64,000 nt of DNA from Rachycentron canadum (Eukaryota; Chordata; Actinopteri; Carangiformes; Rachycentridae): contig CM076667.1 in NCBI GenBank assembly GCA_038496675.1, forward strand, positions 15,816,570 through 15,880,569, read 5' to 3'. The notes beneath the pieces were generated by a model. The model searched no databases. It saw only the letters and a program-made list of their open reading frames with translations, and had not been told where the DNA came from. The position numbers and the translations under genes are program-made. Numbering within the stretch: position 1 is the stretch's first letter; every line of letters starts with the position of its first letter. This document shows, piece by piece, positions 38,961-50,066 of this stretch.

Positions 38961-41900
38961 TGAGGACGTTGTCTTCCGCTCAGTATATGTGCAAGAAACA
39001 ATAGAGGAAAGGTGGATATAGTTGTTCAGGGCTTTGAACTGCTCTCTTGGCACAATAATAAACATACTGACATAAAAGTCCCACTTCCTTTGAGAATAAT
39101 AATATATCCAGACCACAAAGCAGGAACTGTCCTTTTACTCATACTTACACAGCAACACAGCCTGAAACTAAGATTTCCGTCACTAAATGTTGGTTGTACA
39201 CGAACCCTCTATTGTTTTTTTTGGGGGGGGTGTTTTAAATAAATGTACACAATTGCTATTGTTATTAATTTATTGTCACAGTGAGCATTTTAGCTTCTTA
39301 TGGAGGTTAGATGTCAACTGTTAGTCCCGCAGGCGATTGTGGGTGTTGCATTAATGTTGAGTTGACATTTAAAAATTCCTGAAATTCATGTGAAAAACCT
39401 GTTCCTGTCTCCAATTACTCACATTGAGACAACTGAAGATATTTTAGGTCACTTCAGTCAAGTAAAATCCAGAATATTTGCAGGTTAAAGTTTCAGAAAC
39501 ATAAGGAGTCATGGTTGCTTTTCAGCATGTTATTAATTATTGTGGCTTTCTTTGTGGCTGCTGTGCTCATAAAACACCTCACATTTACTTATATCGTAAT
39601 TTTTATAAACAAAGATATCAGATCTGATGGTGCGTGTAAGGAAGACTCTAGGTACCAGTTTGTTTGTTTCTGAGGTCAGACCGAAGCTGCCCTCTCCTGA
39701 TATGTCAAGTTAAGGCCCCTGAAATCAAGAGTGCACTGAGTTGAAAAATGATACCACACAGGAACAGGGGATTAAGGAAGGAAAACGTAGGGTTGGTGTG
39801 TTTATGCATACCAATGACTTTCAACGATCTTTATCACACATTCTTAAAATGATCTAACCTGCTTTGTAAGTTTTACATACATGTTTGCCTTTTCTTCTTT
39901 ACTATAATATTAAGTAAAATCTTTGTATGTCAACAAAAAACGCGCCACTTCAAGTTCAGTGGAAAACTAGAGGATTTGGGAACCCCGCATGTGAAATCAA
40001 TGCTTTTAAATTTACTACCTTCAGCTCTCACTTCAATATTTTGGCTTTGTTCAGCAGCCTTTTCTCTGAGGTTATATTTATCCACTTAACCTTGCGGCAT
40101 TTTCTGTCAATATGCTCAGGCAGCCCTATGGAGATGTTCTCCTGTGCAGAGAGCTAACAATGCAATTAGCTTTAAGATCACAGGGGCTCTAGCTCATACT
40201 GTCCCACAACTTTAACCTCAGATGGCCTTAATCTCACTAAGAGGTGGCAGAAATTCAAAATCATTTTCTTCAAGCAGTTAATGAGATGTCTGGCAACAGT
40301 TTGGCAAACATTAAATCTAATTTATCCAACCCAGAGCAATGCTGTTTTAAGACAAGACTGTATAATGAGAATCACATTCAGCCTGTCACAAGAAAGTAAT
40401 TTGAGAGCAATTTTCTGTATATTTTGTTCCCAACATGAGACTTCTTAAGGTGTCTCTTAGACTCTCTACAACTCTTTTATGGATGCTACACGTATGAAAA
40501 AACAAAACTAAAAACAGAGAAGATGACAATATTGAATTGAGGATACACTCCTTTCACAACCATCACTTACAAATACTGCATGTCAACTTCTTTTGACAGC
40601 TACAGACACCCCTTTGGCAAATTGGTGATATTCAGGAAACATAAGTTGGTGATGAAATGTTTCATTCCCTCATTAAGTTTTATTGCAACACAAAAAGTAT
40701 TTCCATATTTACATGGAGACAAGACAAGGTGTGACACTATTTTGATCAGCAACTAAAACAACATGCTAACAGAATGTTTACCCTGTTCGCTATCTTATTT
40801 CAAAATGTTAGCACGCTGACCTCTTTAACTAATTACCTAACTAATCCGTCATTAGCCTTGCAAATGTAGAAAAACCTTAGATATATGCAACAGATATCAT
40901 GGCAATCCATCCAATAGTTGTCAAGATGTTTCACTCTGAATCTTTATGGTGGTGCTAGTCGAAAAAATCAGGGCTTGCAAAGGTTGGCGGGATTCATCCT
41001 CCTGGGAGCATGAATGTTCCTCTTCGCAAAGAAGCAAAGTAACAGAAGTGAATGCATAGTCTACTAGGGGAACAAAAAGACAAAAGTAATATCTAAATGT
41101 CTAAAAGCAAGTACACGACATTTAGGAGTTAGGAAATTGGGGAGTACATTAGATTAACTGGAAAGAAAGAAAGGTTACTTCAATCGGAAATGAAGGTTTA
41201 GATTTGTTGCTCAACCACTTCCGATGTTGTGAAAGTTCTCAACTCCTACATTTAAAAATACAAAATCAAATAATTAAGGTATTACATGATCTTTAATAAA
41301 ATGTACTTGAACTAAGAAAAAAAATGTCACAGGGTTTTTTGTAATTTTTGTTTTGTTTATCATGTTATTCCATGACACTGCTGGTGCACATTTAATAATG
41401 CGATAATGTGAAATAACACAGCTTTTATTTTGAGTGAAGCTTGTCCTCACTCACAATAAAAGTTAGCAACCCCCTGTGGACATCTAAGGTAATACAAGGG
41501 CACTCAAACAAGCTGGACATTCATGAAGAGAAGATACTGATAGAAACAAGATGGAGAATCTTTTATATGGATGAAAATTTGTATGAAGCTGCATTTTTTT
41601 CATATTTTGTCATTGAGAGCAAAACTTACCTTCCACTCCTGTCCAGTTGATAAAATGACATATTCAATCATCAAAATAATACCATGCTGAGACATAGATA
41701 CATATTGCCATCATGTACTGTCCAAACATCGACTTATATTTCTTCCATGAGCTCATCGGACTACATATTAGGGAACAGCACACTCTCTGTGTGGGTAATA
41801 AAGCCATGATGGAAGTCATGTGGATCTATTTGTTGCAGCAGGCTGGGGAAAATATCTCATCTGTCCTTAAAGAATGTCTCTGTGGATGAGCAGCTGTTTG

Positions 41901-42530
41901 TCAGCCCATGAAGAGCAGCCTCTCTCGGGCACGTCAACCATTAGCCCTGAAAGGAGGGTTCACACCATACCACCAACAGGTTTCGGTGGAAAGCATTTCA
42001 CATCACAGCCACGGAGCCATCTGTTGCCTTCTGACCTTCTGCAAGGGGAGTGGTGAGGATTTACCGTTTATTGAAACAATTGAAACAGTTACAAAACTGG
42101 GCATGTGTACCTATTATTCACGTGATATTTAATAATTGCCTGTGTGGTACTGTGGAAAAAAAATGTGCGTCTGTGTATCTCTGTGAGATACCAGAGGTTT
42201 TATTGTTGACTGAAGGTCAGCCATATTATTTGTTATAATTTCCTTGAGGGTGCTTGAAAAGCTGCCAAAACTGGGACAAAAGTTTTGTGCACGTCACAAG
42301 AAAATTATATTTGAGTAAGTCAAAACACACACCATAGGAGCTCCCAGGAAAAGTACCTGCTGGCCTGGAGTCAAATCCAAAACTGATAAAATTTTTTCAA
42401 CAGTAAGGCAGATGAAAGCATGGACAAACATCTTGCATCTTTATTGAGGAGCAATGACATAATGCGGGGTCTCGCCGTCATGACCTCCTCTAGAATATCT
42501 GCAACCTTTGTCATGATCAATGTGATGATA
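38960..42530. other. Spacer between IMPA1 copy A and the first CD38/BST1-like gene
   Basis: No exon could be supported. It holds one family B repeat copy (40.75-41.03 kb) and otherwise unique AT-rich sequence with short chance open frames. Confidence 0.5.
40745..41030 (+). repeat. Interspersed fish repeat, family B (copy 3)
   Basis: Contains ACATGCTAACAG, GCAATCCATCCAATAGTTG, CAAGATGTTTCACTCTGAA, a TGGTGGTGCTAG word and GGATTCATCCTCCTGGGAG. This is the most complete of the three copies in the window. Confidence 0.75.
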
Positions 42531-42605
42531 TGTAAGTAATCCCGCCTGACATCCCTGCATTTTTTTCTTTATTTGCTTTCCCTTTATCTTTCTTTCTTTC
42601 TTTTA

Positions 42606-45600
42606 GACAACCCCTCCCAGATGTGAAAGATAATGTCCTCTTTAATCTGTCTTTGTGTCCAATTCAAAGGGTTTATTATGCTTCTGTTCTGGCCCGGTCA
42701 ATCAAGAGCTCAGCTTGGGACAACCCCCAACATTAAACACATTGTGGTTGGAAGATGTTACAATTACATCACTCTAGTTGACCCCAGCTTGAGGTGAGGA
42801 ACCATGCTGCTATTTATCCTCATGTCACAACATTTTTCACTATTGCAAATTCAAGACTTTGACTTTAACACCAATGACTCTTGCCTCAAAAGACTCGAAA
42901 GACCTGATTTCCTCCTAATGTCCAAAGCGAAAGAAATTTGGCTGGAACCAGCAGCTCATTATAAGGCCAGTGTTGAGGCACGCATGACAGCCTGTAACAT
43001 TTGCTTTGAAGTGATGTTTACTCAGATTTTTCTTTTATGTGCTAGAGAGAAAGAAGCAGAGGGAGAGGGCAGCGTGAAAAGATGTTTTAATTCATGAGAA
43101 ATTCTTTTTTCACATCACATCATTTCACATCTTATTTTCACACATCTTATCAGTGATATTTGCTTAGTTTCTTTTGAAAAAATCTTATATGCTATTCCAT
43201 GTCTAGTTAAAATACATTTGATTACTGTTGCTCTATCACAGCAGGCCTACATTTTTAGGCAGAACATTGCAAACTCCTGGTTTGGATCCAGAACCTTCTT
43301 GCTGTGAGGCAACAATGCTAACCACTGTATCACTGTGCCACCCAAACTGATCAATATAGTTGACATGATGAAGAGCATGACGAATAATTCAATCTGTATT
43401 TGTAGGTATGACTGTGAGGAGATCTGGAGACATTTTGAAGAAGCTGTCCTCTGTCAGTCTTCTTGTAATGTGGCGGTGGAGGATTATCGTCAGATGTTTT
43501 ATGCAATGCCACAAACCTGGCCGTGTGATAGGGTGAGCAAGATTGAGAATTTAGCCCTGAAATTGAACATATGTTCGTCATCTTTAATCGGCGGCTCATT
43601 GGATGGACCTTATTTGAGTCATATTTCTCCTCCTCCTGCTTAGTTTCTCTTCTGGAGTAAAACCAGGGCACTGATGCACAGCTACGCAGCTGTTGTTCGT
43701 CACTTTTGGACACTGGAGGACACAATGGTTGGCTTCATGTTCAATGATCTCATCTGGTGTGGACAAGACGACGACCCTGGTAGATCCTTTTTCAATGAAA
43801 AGAAGACTGGCCTGATAGTGAGGCTCAGTCCTTACTGCAACCGCTTGGGTTTGACTTTAGCCTGTGACCCTTTGCCTTTGCTGTATGTCACCCCAATCTC
43901 CTTCTCCCCAACTTTGTCTCTGCCTCTTGCTCATTGCAGCTAAAATGAAGGCAAAGAGAAAAAAAGGATTCCCAATTTTCCAAAATTCTGAAATATCACT
44001 TCATTTTATTAAAGTCTATTCAATGACAAACACATTTTGCCTTTATTCATGTATTTTTATGACAGATTTGATTTGGTAGTACCTGGATTCAAAAAAGAGC
44101 TGCAGCTGTGCTCCCTGATATTTTGCTGTGCTTTTAAAATTCTTATTACAGTCATAGTGAAGATGGATTAACCCCCCAGCTGCATGTTATTGCATGTCAT
44201 CCTCGATACAATCACAGAAATGTGTTTTGTCCTCTTACAATTAATGTCTCATTTTGAATGTTATTATTGTCCTGACACTTTGCTTCTATTAACTGACAGC
44301 TGTGAATTTGACACACAGGTTTTGATTTCAGCTTCTGTCCGGAGTGGTCAGCATGCAAAAAGCATCCAGTCTATTCTTTGTGGAGACAAGCCTCTCAAAA
44401 TGTGGGTTTAATGTCACCACTACTCTACCCTCTGTCTGTGTTTTCCATCATTTACATGCAACATACTGTTCTGAAATTAGCAGTTGAATCTTGCACTTGT
44501 GTGAATTTCCTCATTCATTTGTCAGTTTGCAGAAATGGCATGTGGCAACATTACTGTATTACTAAATGGATCTATTGTCAATGCCTTCAACAGAAAAAGG
44601 TAAAAGCAAAACAAACAAGCAAACGAAATGAACAATGAATGCTCTTCTCTATTTTTTGAGTATGTAATATCATAATATATCTTTTAATTTCACAGCATGT
44701 TTGGAAGTGTTGAACTGGACAGCCTGAATCCACAAAGGGTGGATTATGTCAACATTAAGGTGGTGACCAATCTAGACGGGCCACATATGTGAGGATAAAA
44801 ACAGTCATGTGATTTTCATACTAATACATGATAGTTACAAACTACGTCGGGATTGCAAAAATCCCTCTGCATATCACAGCCATGTTGTTTTAGCTCTTAA
44901 AATCACCACCCTGACCCTCTAATAGTCAACATCTGGATAAACCTGTTGTTCAGACTCAAGACCAAACTTCATTTACTATCTTAATTGCATTAATAACTGT
45001 AAACTTTATGGCACATTATAAAGATTAAAACAACAAATATCTAATATTAAAAGATAATGACTATACACATTTCATTGAATTGTTAACAAATATAATTTGT
45101 TGACCTTTTTATTGTTTTATTTACATATGCTTTGCCCAATTCATGTTTGAATTTGTTTTTCTCCTCTACAGTGAATCATGTAGTCAAGGATCCATTGTAG
45201 ACCTGGTCCAAATCCTCCAGTCCAGAGGTTTCCGCTGGACTTGCACAGACAATGACCAGTAAGTGACTCCCAACAAGTCCTTCAAATTAGATCATCAAAT
45301 ACATTCTTTGACTAGAATAATGTTTTGGGTTTTTTTTTTTTGTAAATCATAAACATTGTTTAGTTTTTTCCAAAACTAAATTTATTTCATAAGGTAACAA
45401 CACTGTAGTTTGATAAGATTTGATTATGTTTAGAGAAAGACCGTGATCTGATGCTGTCATTTATCAGGACTCAGGAAAACAGGAGTCTGTTTCCTGAGTC
45501 CTGATTTCCTGGAGTAACATAACTAACTATATTTGTCCACAGGACCTTGGTGATCCTTCAGTGTATCCAGGACCCCAAACAGCCCTCCTGCCAGACGTTT

Positions 45601-45642
45601 GCAAACAGCCTGTCAAACAGAAAGAGCCTCACATCCACCTGA
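42606..45642 (+). CDS. ADP-ribosyl cyclase / cyclic ADP-ribose hydrolase, BST1/CD38-like, tandem gene 1
   Basis: Enzyme family converting NAD to cyclic ADP-ribose, ADP-ribose and nicotinamide, usually outside the cell. Coding exons: 42633-42793, 43406-43532, 43644-43779, 44319-44401, 44526-44599, 44696-44788, 45172-45258, 45543-45642; 861 nt, 286 aa. Exon 1 ends GTTPNIKHIVVGRCYNYITL, like the BST1 N-terminal GT...I.LGRC block. Active-site residues are present: Trp100 (FLFWSK), TLEDT (Glu121, Asp122), Trp163 (YSLW) and SVEL (Glu200); many paired Cys. Start is uncertain: ATG at 42,633 follows an in-frame stop at 42,624, and a second ATG lies at 42,678. The N-terminus is weakly hydrophobic with a Lys at 12, so a signal peptide is doubtful. 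The C-terminus lacks the hydrophobic tail of a GPI-anchored BST1. A strong acceptor at 42,605 suggests an upstream noncoding exon. Confidence 0.88.
45463..45505. repeat. Perfect 16-bp inverted repeat next to an exon acceptor
   Basis: Arms 45,463-45,478 and 45,490-45,505 are exact reverse complements. Three more pairs (CAG/CTG) form inside after one bulged A, leaving a GAGT loop. The hairpin ends 37 bases before the acceptor of the last exon (45,543) of the first CD38/BST1-like gene, in the branch-point zone. Confidence 0.9.
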
Positions 45643-45806
45643 CTCAGTGGATCTTAATAACATGATTTAACTAAAGGAACAATGTGAAACGAAAGACAGT
45701 TCAGCAACTTGCTGCTCAAAAGACTCCTCAGTTTAGAGCAGTATTTTCTTTATGATCGATGGAGTTCATTGATCCATTTAACCATTTAGGCCTATGTGAT
45801 GATTCA

Positions 45807-45812
45807 AATAAA
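45807..45812 (+). terminator. Polyadenylation signal of the first CD38/BST1-like gene
   Basis: AATAAA 165 bases after the stop codon; the first canonical signal downstream. Confidence 0.6.
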
Positions 45813-45829
45813 ATGAAAACACAAAAAAT

Positions 45830-47130
45830 CTGTGACCAGATATTGACATTGACATGTTGGATTAGTGAATTTGGGTCCAGCGGCTCATCAATAGCAGTTT
45901 AATTCAGCCACGTCTGCAGCACCAGTCTGTGTTTATTGGACCAAAGATTCAGAAATCCAGTTCTGTGAGATATTGTCATTTTTTAAATAATCGGCTATAA
46001 ATACAATTTTAATGTGTAATCTTCTCTTTGTTTTTGTTTCCTTTCACTGTTTGATCGTAAAGGTTTTTTCTTTTAAGTGTTCTGCTTTCAGGTTCTAACA
46101 CACTCATTCAGATAGCTTGTGCATAATAGAAAGATCCTGGTCTCAGCGAAGCCACAAGAGTTCTATTTGAACAGGCAACTATATAATATATCAGATAACA
46201 AATGTCAATAACTGGTTAAACAAGCTCTGCAGAGCGGGACAAAATTACATGCTTGTTTTCATGTATCATAGCATCACACGTCCTGAAGAATGGATGGTGA
46301 ACCTGTTTACTGGAATAGTTAACCTTTAGTTTTGATCCTCCTGCTTGTGCTCAAAGGTCTGCGGCATTTCTCAACATACTCAGTGTTGATAGCGATTCAG
46401 TGACCTTTGAATTATAGCCCAGACACCTCTTTTAAAAGCAGAGTAGCATTCAATTTCCCGAACTTCACCAAACTATTATAAAGGGTCTTTGGTTTAAGTA
46501 TCTATTATTAATGTATTTACTTGATACAGTAAAAATGGCTTGAGGCAAGAAAGGCTTCCAAACGTGTTTATGCTCGCTCAACAGGTATATTTGTGTCTGT
46601 GTGTGTCTAAACACACACACCCATGCATGTTCTTATGCATGGGTGTGTGTGTTTAGATGCATGTGTGGCAAAAAGTGACACTTTTAATGTGTTCTTTGCA
46701 GAGATATTTTTGCAGTAGAAGCACCATATGTTTGTCTTTCGCCTGTCTGACGCCTCTTTCTTATAGAATCAGGTGGCCTCAGTGGGGTCGGGGTTGTGTC
46801 TGTGTCTGTGTCTGTGCTGGCTGATGTTGAGGCAGGGGTGGCTGAGGAGGATGCAGGGGCTGATGCTCTTTGTGTTGCTGATGGCGTGGACGGAGGGCGG
46901 CTGTCTGACCACGGCTGCAGCAGCTGGGTCTCCGGGGGGGGGGGCACCTGTTCCCTTCGCTCACAGTGCGCCTTGACAAGGGAACTTCCTGGCTCCTCCA
47001 GAAACATTCTCCGTTGTTGTTGTTGTTTTTTTTTTTTTGGTTGAGTTCCACCCTAGGTGGATGTGGGTCTTAACGTGATCTCGACTCGACGCACGCACGC
47101 ACGCACGAGCCTGCCCACGCGCACCAACCC
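45830..47130. other. Spacer between the two CD38/BST1-like genes
   Basis: No exon was supported. It contains a long inverted repeat (46,606-46,657), a CA/TG-rich stretch and, towards the right edge, the promoter of the second gene. The region about 46,790-46,980 is GC-rich with CTGTGTCTGTGTCTG repeats; long open frames there on both strands reflect low complexity. Confidence 0.5.
46606..46657. repeat. Perfect 23-bp inverted repeat with 6-base loop
   Basis: Arms 46,606-46,628 and 46,635-46,657 are exact reverse complements; the loop is GTTCTT. The arms combine a TCTAAACACAC start, a CA tract and an ATGCAT end. Because the arms include non-repetitive ends, the match is not only a CA tract facing a TG tract. 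Confidence 0.95.
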
Positions 47131-47165
47131 ATAAATACACGAGCCGAGCACGAGCGAGGTTCAGT
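47084..47165 (+). promoter_or_regulatory. Core promoter of the second CD38-like gene
   Basis: A TATA-like CATAAATACA lies at about 47,130, preceded by four CpG-containing GCAC units (47,091-47,106). A start site about 30 bases downstream would give a 5' UTR near 80 nt before the ATG at 47,243. A T run lies at 47,189-47,206 within that UTR. Confidence 0.45.
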
Positions 47166-47242
47166 GTCAACGAGCTGCCACAGTAACTTTTTTTTTTTTT
47201 TTTTTTGCCACCGGAGTTTTCTTTTTTTCTTTTTCTCTTTAA

Positions 47243-50035
47243 ATGGACCAGGGTGGACACCAACGCCAGGGGAAGAAACGGAGGAAATGCTGTGTCATTT
47301 TTACTGTCACCCTTGTGCTACTTATTATTATAGTCGTCATTGCGTTGGCCCTGACGCTCCGTCACAACAAAGACGATCTAAAATCGACTTTTTTCACCAG
47401 GTGTGAGGCGTTCAAGCGGTGAGTGCTTTTACTTTGTAACGTCGATGCCTCAGATATAAAGAGTCCGTCCTCACACAACTCGACGACTGGAGACTTTCAT
47501 TGGGGGACACCCTGCTGAAAACATAGTCCATAGTCCTGCAGTCCCGCCTTTGTGAAGTTCAGTCTTTGTTGACATTGCTGAGAGATGTTGATTCAACTGT
47601 AGTATCAGTTTGGAAAATGTATATCGTGGCTTTTGAATGCGTTTTGCATCCAAGGCTACTGATGGATATTTAATTATATATATCTATCTTTTGTTTTTAA
47701 TTCAACCCCAGATAGGCAGTTTATCACTGAGAGGAAGTTCAGTAACAGGGGCATGTCCTTTGGGAGGTAATGCACATCAACAGCACCACAGTCTGCATCC
47801 TCCAAATTCACGATAAACTTCATTAGTCAACAGTCATGAGTTCAGTGGAACCTTCATTGCCTCACAGATAAAATGTCTGGAAATCAATGTCAAAGTTGGA
47901 GTTCAGCTAAAGGTTTAGCCTCTTTGTTATTCCGCTCAATGATTGAATCACCGGCCTTTTTCTGCAGAGCTGTAGATTTTAATGGTTACAACTAAAGCAC
48001 TATTGTTTTGTGCTATTCATTGCGCTTAAGTTCAAATTGACTGTAAATATGAATTAAAAAAAAAAAAAAGATGGTATTGGTAAGTGGGATTGGTAACTGG
48101 TATCATTGTGTGTATGGTACGCACAATGACATACAATGTAGAAGACCTGCTTTTGCAGTTGGTCTTAAAAAATATGAGCTGTCCTGCACCAATCCTGGTT
48201 CTAGACTTAAGTAGTTTGTATCAGAATGAAGCCAAGGCCTTTTTTCTTGCACTGATAATATGGACTGGCAGACTGTGTCAGGTCCTTCGAAACCATGAAA
48301 CCGTGCTCGTATCTGAAAGAATTTATTTACTTTAAAGGGAAGGGTAAATACTCTGTTTCCCAGTCGTGATGAATAAAATTAGTCATAAAAAAAGTAAATA
48401 AACAAATGCAAACACAGGATCGTCACTGTGGAGTAAATTAGAAGGTGTTACATGAGGAGAAGGTTGTGCTTCCTAGTCCGACACTTGATCCACGTTCCTG
48501 AGACTAAACTTAACTGTCACTTATGTTTCAGATATGACTGTCAAAAGATGTGGGATGCATTTAAACAAGCTTATGTTGGGAAGGACCCTTGTGACATTCC
48601 CATGGAAGCCTATGACCCTCTCATTGCTGCAGACCATTTCAAACCTCAATGCAACAGAGTAAACATTGATCATCACATCATCCATCTTCCATGTCTTTTA
48701 TAATGAAGAATAATCGGATCAATGCTGTGATATTAACTTTGTATTTTGTCTGGTTTAGATGATGTTCTGGAGCAAAACAAAGCATCTGGTCCATGACTTC
48801 ACAGAGAAGAGAGATTGCTTTGTCACACTGGAGGACACAATGTTGGGATCTGTCCTGGATGGTCTAACCTGGTGTGGAAAGGAGGGCAGCAGTGGTAAGA
48901 CTCAAGACAACCTCAGAGCTGGTGACAGTTTAGTTCACTTTAGTTTCTTATTTGCATAATTGACAAAGAAGTAAAAGGACACAGTAGGAAGAGCAGCAGG
49001 GGTCATTCAACTATATATCTAAAGTTGCACTATTTTACATCTAACAACAACAAAGTCAAATGCATTCTTCACCATTTAGGCAAAAGACCTGACGTTTCCT
49101 GTTGCTTTTGCAACATGAAACCATGGGGATTAAGATGGATATCTGCTGATGTTAAATGCCAGAGGTGTTACTGGTGACACAGATATGCACAGTGTCATAA
49201 TAAATCAAGTCAAGTGTCAAAATTATATTGCATCAGTTACCTGCAAAATAAAAAACACGAACAACCAGAAGAGAAAAGTTGCAACATTTTTGTTTTGTTC
49301 AGACAGTTTAAGTTAATATTTCACAGGAACTAGTTATGCTTCATTGTGTGTGGTACGGCAACACTTCAGCTCAAGATATTTTAAAAATCCTATGCTTACA
49401 GCTACCACCAAACACAAGATGCTACAACACCTCTCCCTCCTTGCCCATCATCTTTTGACCCTTTAAAAGATGAAAAAAAAAGAAAATAGAAACAAGATCA
49501 GCACTTTGTATTGAATATATCAATATCTCTGTGTGCTAAAAATAAAGGTATCACCAGTTTAGTTTAGCACAAAGACTGGGGCCAGCTGGGCGCAGAAACA
49601 ATCTGGAATCTCCTCTGGGAATCTTCCAGAGATAAGGAAAACTCCAGGAACTTGTTCACTTCACGTAACATGTAATGTATGGGTTTGTTTGGTTTTGGTA
49701 CAAATAAGTGTTGAAGGTGAAGGTTGGTGGATTCTCCAGTCTTCGAACTAAGCTAAACTAACTGGTGTGAGTGGTATCTGTCTTTTTAATGAACATTAAG
49801 CAAAAAAAAAAAAAAATTCCATTTCTCAAAATATCAAACTGTTCCTTTACCTCACAGGCGTCATTGTTTTCCCCACAAGATACTGTAATTGTATAATAAT
49901 TGTACGCAATTATGCATAAAGGTTTTCTAGTTTGACTGTGGCCATTTTATATTTTTACCTTCCTTGTGTATTTTTCCTTGTGGGATTTGAAATCCTGAGG
50001 TTTCTGTTTTGCAAACTCCTTTCAGCTACATGGCA

Positions 50036-50066
<31 letters not shown>

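Noticed and set aside
42482..42533. Coding first exon for the first CD38/BST1-like gene starting at the ATG near 42,482
   Set aside because: Spliced to the acceptor at 42,605 it meets a stop within a few codons; splicing to the exon at 43,406 fails on phase, since this piece ends in phase 1 and phase 2 is needed.
46773..47051. Overlapping open frames on both strands in the GC-rich stretch
   Set aside because: They read as Ser/Thr/Pro or Cys/Leu repeats from TGTGTC-type low complexity and end at homopolymers; no family resemblance.
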